Shown: in pieces, positions 61,060 through 64,000 of the stretch | How the letters are laid out: each line of letters opens with the position of its first letter | Numbering within the stretch: the stretch's first letter is position 1 | Origin: Pedococcus aerophilus | GTDB taxonomy: Bacteria > Actinomycetota > Actinomycetes > Actinomycetales > Dermatophilaceae | Direction: 5' to 3' | Assembly: GCF_039532215.1 (NCBI RefSeq) | Contig: NZ_BAAARN010000001.1 | Coordinates: 621,036 to 685,035, forward strand | DNA: 64,000 bases | Translations under genes and position numbers: made by a program | Notes under the pieces: generated by a model | Seen by the model: only the letters and a program-made list of their open reading frames with translations | What the model was told of the DNA's origin: nothing | Database searches by the model: none

Positions 61060-62121
61060 TCAGGCGGCGGAGGGGCCCTGCTCGAGCAGCGGCGTGAGCG
61101 CCTCGACCGCGCGGGACGTCCCGGCGTCGTCGACGTCCAGGTGCCAGACGAGGCGGACCGCCGTGGGGCTCACCGGATAGAGGCGTATGCCGCGTCGGCC
61201 CGCCTCCTCGACGAAGGCGGCCGACGTCCACCCGGTGACCGACACGTCGAGGACGACGATGTTGGTCTGCACGGTCGCCGGGTCGATGGACCCCGGGGCA
61301 GCCTCGGCGGCAGCGGTCGCGAACCGGTGCGCACGGGCGTGGTCGTCGGCGAGTCGCTCGACGTGGTGGTCGAGCGCGTGCAGACCGCCGGCAGCGAGGA
61401 TGCCGACCTGCCGCATGCCCCCGCCGAAGCGCTTGCGCCAGACACGGGCCGCCGCCATGCGGTCGCGCGACCCGACCAGCACCGAACCCACCGGAGCGCC
61501 GAGGCCCTTGGAGAGGCAGACGCTGACGGTGTCGAAGTGCTGGCCGTAGTCCGACAGCGCCACCCCGGTGGCCACGTGCGCGTTCCAGAGTCGTGCACCG
61601 TCGAGGTGCATCGCGACGCCGCGAGGCTGGGTCCCCGCCCGCAGCGCGGCGATCTGGTCGAGCGGCTGCACCGTGCCGCCACCGAAGTTGTGGGTGTTCT
61701 CCACGACCACGAGCCGGGTGTTGACCTGGTAGGTCCCACCGTCCGGGATCATCAGCGCCAAGGGCTGGGCGGCGTCGAGCAGTCCCCGTTGGGCGACCCA
61801 CGACCGCGACGACAGACCGGAAAGCGCTGCGGCAGCGCCCATCTCGGCACGCAGGACGTGGGCCAGCGAGTCGGCGATGAGCTCCTCACCCGGGGTGACG
61901 TGCAGCCGAAGCCCGAGCTGGTTGGCCATCGAGCCGGTCGGGGTGAACAGCGCGTCCTCGTGGCCGAGCAGCCCGGCCACGCGCTCCTCGAGCTCCCGGA
62001 CGGTCGGGTCCTCCCCGAACACGTCGTCGCCGACGGCGGCGGTGGCCATGGCGTGGCGCATCGCCTCCGTCGGCCGCGTCAGGGTGTCGGACAGCAGGTC
62101 GACGTCGACGGCAGTGGTCAT
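61060..62121 (-). CDS. ltaE: threonine aldolase (low-specificity, PLP-dependent)
   Basis: 353 residues of the fold-type I beta-eliminating lyase group: FTPTGSMANQLGLRLH for PLP phosphate, ENTHNFGGGTV and HLDGARLWNA with the pyridine-N Asp, and the Schiff-base Lys in CLSKGLGAPVGS. It cleaves threonine to glycine and acetaldehyde. ATG 62121 is 8 nt after the DAHP synthase stop, so the two genes form an operon. There is no SD beyond the upstream gene end. Confidence 0.93.
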   Translation of the reverse strand: MTTAVDVDLLSDTLTRPTEAMRHAMATAAVGDDVFGEDPTVRELEERVAGLLGHEDALFTPTGSMANQLGLRLHVTPGEELIADSLAHVLRAEMGAAAALSGLSSRSWVAQRGLLDAAQPLALMIPDGGTYQVNTRLVVVENTHNFGGGTVQPLDQIAALRAGTQPRGVAMHLDGARLWNAHVATGVALSDYGQHFDTVSVCLSKGLGAPVGSVLVGSRDRMAAARVWRKRFGGGMRQVGILAAGGLHALDHHVERLADDHARAHRFATAAAEAAPGSIDPATVQTNIVVLDVSVTGWTSAAFVEEAGRRGIRLYPVSPTAVRLVWHLDVDDAGTSRAVEALTPLLEQGPSAA

Positions 62122-62129
62122 CAGGGCGG

Positions 62130-63482
62130 TCAGTCCTTGGAGAGCATCTCGGCGACGAGGAACGCCAGCTCCAGGCTCTGCTGGTGGTTGAGACGGGGGT
62201 CGCAGACCGTCTCGTAGCGCTTGTTGAGGTCGGCGTCGAGGATCTTCTCGGCGCCACCGATGCACTCGGTGACGTCGTTGCCGGTGAGCTCGACGTGGAT
62301 GCCGCCGGGGACCGTGCCGAGGCCCTGGTGGACCTCGAAGAACCCGCGCACCTCCTCGACGACGTCCTCGAAGTCGCGCGTCTTGTAGCCGCTGGCCGAC
62401 TCGAAGGTGTTGCCGTGCATGGGGTCGCAGATCCAAGTGACCTGCGCGCCCGAGGCGGTGATCTTCTCGACGAGGGTGGGCAGCGCCTCCCGGACGGTCT
62501 TGGCACCCATCCGGGTGATGAACGTCAGGCGACCGGGCTCACGGTCCGGGTCGACCTTGTCGATGAGCCGCAGGACGTCGTCGACCTCGGCCTTGGCCGA
62601 CAGCTTCACCCCGATGGGGTTGAGGACCTTGGAGACGAAGTCGACGTGCGCACCGTCGAGGTCGCGGGTGCGCTCGCCGACCCAGATGAAGTGGCCGCTG
62701 GTGTCGTAGAGCTCACCGGTGCGGCTGTCGACGCGGGTCAGCGGGCGCTCGTAGTCGAGCAGCAGCGCCTCGTGCGCCGAGAAGAACTCGGTCGTGCGCA
62801 TCGCGTCGAAGTCGGCGCCACAGGCCGACATGAACTTCATCGCCTTGTCGATGTCCTTGGCCAGGCGCTCGTAGCGGCTGTTGGCCGAGTTGGAGACGAA
62901 GCCCTTGTTCCAGTCGTGGACGTGGCGCAGGTCGGCGAAGCCACCCATGGTGAAGGCGCGCACGAGGTTCAGCGTCGCCGAGCTCGCGTGGTACGCCTTG
63001 ACGAGGCGCTGCGGGTCCGGGGTGCGCGACTCGAGGGTGAAGTCGAAGTCGTTGACCATGTCGCCGCGGTAGGCCGGCAGGGTCACACCCTCACGGGTCT
63101 CGTCGCCGCTGCTGCGGGGCTTGGCGTACTGCCCCGCCATCCGACCGACCTTGACCACCGGCACCGAGGCGCCGTAGGTGAGGACGGCAGCCATCTGCAG
63201 GATCGTCTTGACGCGGTCACGGATGTTGTCGGCGGTCGCCGCGGCGAACGTCTCGGCGCAGTCGCCGCCCTGCAGGACGAAGGCCTCGCCGCGCGCGGCA
63301 GCGGCCATCCGCGACTTCAGGACGTCGCACTCGCCCGCGAACACCAGCGGCGGATACGACGCGAGCTCGGCGACAGCGCTGGAGAGTCGGGCGGCGTCGG
63401 GCCAGACCGGCTGCTGGGCGGCCGGGAGGTCGGCGCCGGCCGCGAGGCTGGCGAGGGCGTCATGGTGCTGCGTGGTGCTCAC
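62130..63482 (-). CDS. type II DAHP synthase (3-deoxy-7-phosphoheptulonate synthase)
   Basis: 450 residues of the plant-type/class II enzyme that starts the shikimate pathway from PEP and erythrose-4-phosphate. FVLQGGDCAETFA, KVGRMAGQYAKPRS, RAFTMGGFADLRHVHDWN and WICDPMHGNT are family hallmarks. GTG 63482 follows TATCCT by 6 nt with no SD, so the mRNA is probably leaderless. In mycobacteria the family is feedback-inhibited by aromatic amino acids. Confidence 0.95.
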   Translation of the reverse strand: MSTTQHHDALASLAAGADLPAAQQPVWPDAARLSSAVAELASYPPLVFAGECDVLKSRMAAAARGEAFVLQGGDCAETFAAATADNIRDRVKTILQMAAVLTYGASVPVVKVGRMAGQYAKPRSSGDETREGVTLPAYRGDMVNDFDFTLESRTPDPQRLVKAYHASSATLNLVRAFTMGGFADLRHVHDWNKGFVSNSANSRYERLAKDIDKAMKFMSACGADFDAMRTTEFFSAHEALLLDYERPLTRVDSRTGELYDTSGHFIWVGERTRDLDGAHVDFVSKVLNPIGVKLSAKAEVDDVLRLIDKVDPDREPGRLTFITRMGAKTVREALPTLVEKITASGAQVTWICDPMHGNTFESASGYKTRDFEDVVEEVRGFFEVHQGLGTVPGGIHVELTGNDVTECIGGAEKILDADLNKRYETVCDPRLNHQQSLELAFLVAEMLSKD

Positions 63483-63565
63483 CCGTCAAGGATAGGTGCG
63501 CGCCGGACCGCTCCGTCCGCCAGCCCGCATCCCGGTCACCGCGCAACCCCGGTATGGCGCCTGCC

Positions 63566-64000
63566 TCAGGCCTCGGGGGTGTCCAGTCCCCTGGCGATGG
63601 CGAACCGGACCAGCTCGATGCGGTTGTGCATCTGCAGCTTGCCCAGGGTGTTCTGCACGTGGTTCTGCACGGTGCGGTGGGAGATGAACAGCTCCGACGC
63701 GATCTCCTTGTAGGACATGCCTGTCGCGACGAGCTTGAGCACCTCGGTCTCGCGCTCGGTGAGCTCGGGGATGGGGCGCGAGGGGTCGGCCTGCGGCTGG
63801 GTCGACAGCTTGCGGAACTCGCCCAGGACCAGCCCGGCCAGGCCCGGCGTGAACACCGCCTCGCCGCGGGCGGTGGCCTCGACCGCCGCCACGATCTCCT
63901 CGCGGGACGCGGACTTCACGAGGTACCCGGTCGCCCCGGCCTTGACCGCCTCGAGGACGTCCTGCTGCTCACCGGACGCCGACAGCACCAGCACCCGGGT
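63566..64000 (-). CDS. LuxR/NarL-family response regulator, 5'-truncated by the window edge
   Basis: Only the C-terminal 144 residues are inside the window. The receiver-domain end (VLVLSASGEQQDVLEAVKAGATGYLVKSAS, with the conserved Lys) leads to the LuxR helix-turn-helix ELTERETEVLKLVATGMSYKEIASELFISHRTVQNHV. The phospho-Asp and the start lie beyond position 64000. A GTATGGCG octamer (about 63552) lies 5 bp past its stop. A partner histidine kinase would be expected next to it outside the window. Confidence 0.93.
   Translation of the reverse strand, partial: TRVLVLSASGEQQDVLEAVKAGATGYLVKSASREEIVAAVEATARGEAVFTPGLAGLVLGEFRKLSTQPQADPSRPIPELTERETEVLKLVATGMSYKEIASELFISHRTVQNHVQNTLGKLQMHNRIELVRFAIARGLDTPEA

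Overview
Source and gene content. The window is very GC-rich (by eye above 70%), densely coded DNA with GTG starts, GTGA/ATGA stop-start overlaps and no tRNA, rRNA, IS or CRISPR. Family content and gene order point to an actinobacterium of the Micrococcales, most like Intrasporangiaceae (inference). Two blocks match conserved actinobacterial order known from Mycobacterium tuberculosis: the Rv2689c-Rv2701c block (RNA methyltransferase, APC permease, two TrkA proteins, DUF3159, OB-fold, DUF3710, dut, DUF4193, suhB) and the Rv2172c-Rv2176 block (metF-like, polyprenyl synthase, Rv2175c, PknL). Almost everything is chromosomal core. Layout. 1-4.8 kb: DUF222/HNH protein, aconitase with a palindromic operator, thioesterase. 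4.9-14.4 kb: MFS exporter, RNA methyltransferase, APC permease, divergent TrkA pair, then DUF3159/OB-fold/DUF3710/dut/DUF4193. 14.5-18.6 kb: a TRIC channel-hemH-suhB operon and divergent sepH. 18.7-26.2 kb: a relic P-loop kinase, thymidine kinase, phosphodiesterase, DUF5998, a GNAT/acyl-CoA synthetase fusion, and an ECF sigma factor overlapping a membrane-anchored beta-propeller protein. 26.3-39.2 kb: nitroreductase, topoisomerase IV parC, sucrase/ferredoxin-like protein, an alpha-glucoside (trehalose-type) ABC importer with its LacI regulator, APC permease, parE. 39.6-48.3 kb: DUF7455, DUF456, DUF3040, then an SOS operon reading leftward from a perfect LexA box: DUF6504, HEPN (SAV_6107), dnaE2, methyltransferase, dinB. 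48.4-56 kb: YbaK, VOC, HAD, ArsR/MFS pair with twin operators, metF, idsA-like, Rv2175c-like regulator, LysM transglycosylase. 56.5-64 kb: PknL-like PASTA kinase, DMT exporter, small proteins, threonine aldolase, type II DAHP synthase, and the end of a LuxR response regulator cut by the window edge. How it works together. Most genes are housekeeping: TCA cycle, haem, dUTP hygiene, thymidine salvage, aromatic amino acids, folate C1, chromosome topology, cell wall. The most interesting structures are the SOS-controlled mutagenesis operon, which pairs dnaE2 with dinB and a HEPN protein and has no adjacent imuA/imuB; a frame-independent excess of the octamer GTATG[G/C]CG, also found in two long perfect hairpins; a sigma factor/beta-propeller pair; and repeated -10-like boxes placed 6-8 nt before start codons, which suggest leaderless transcripts. 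Start codons below were often moved inward from the longest open frame because of overlaps, Shine-Dalgarno (SD) sites or these -10 boxes.
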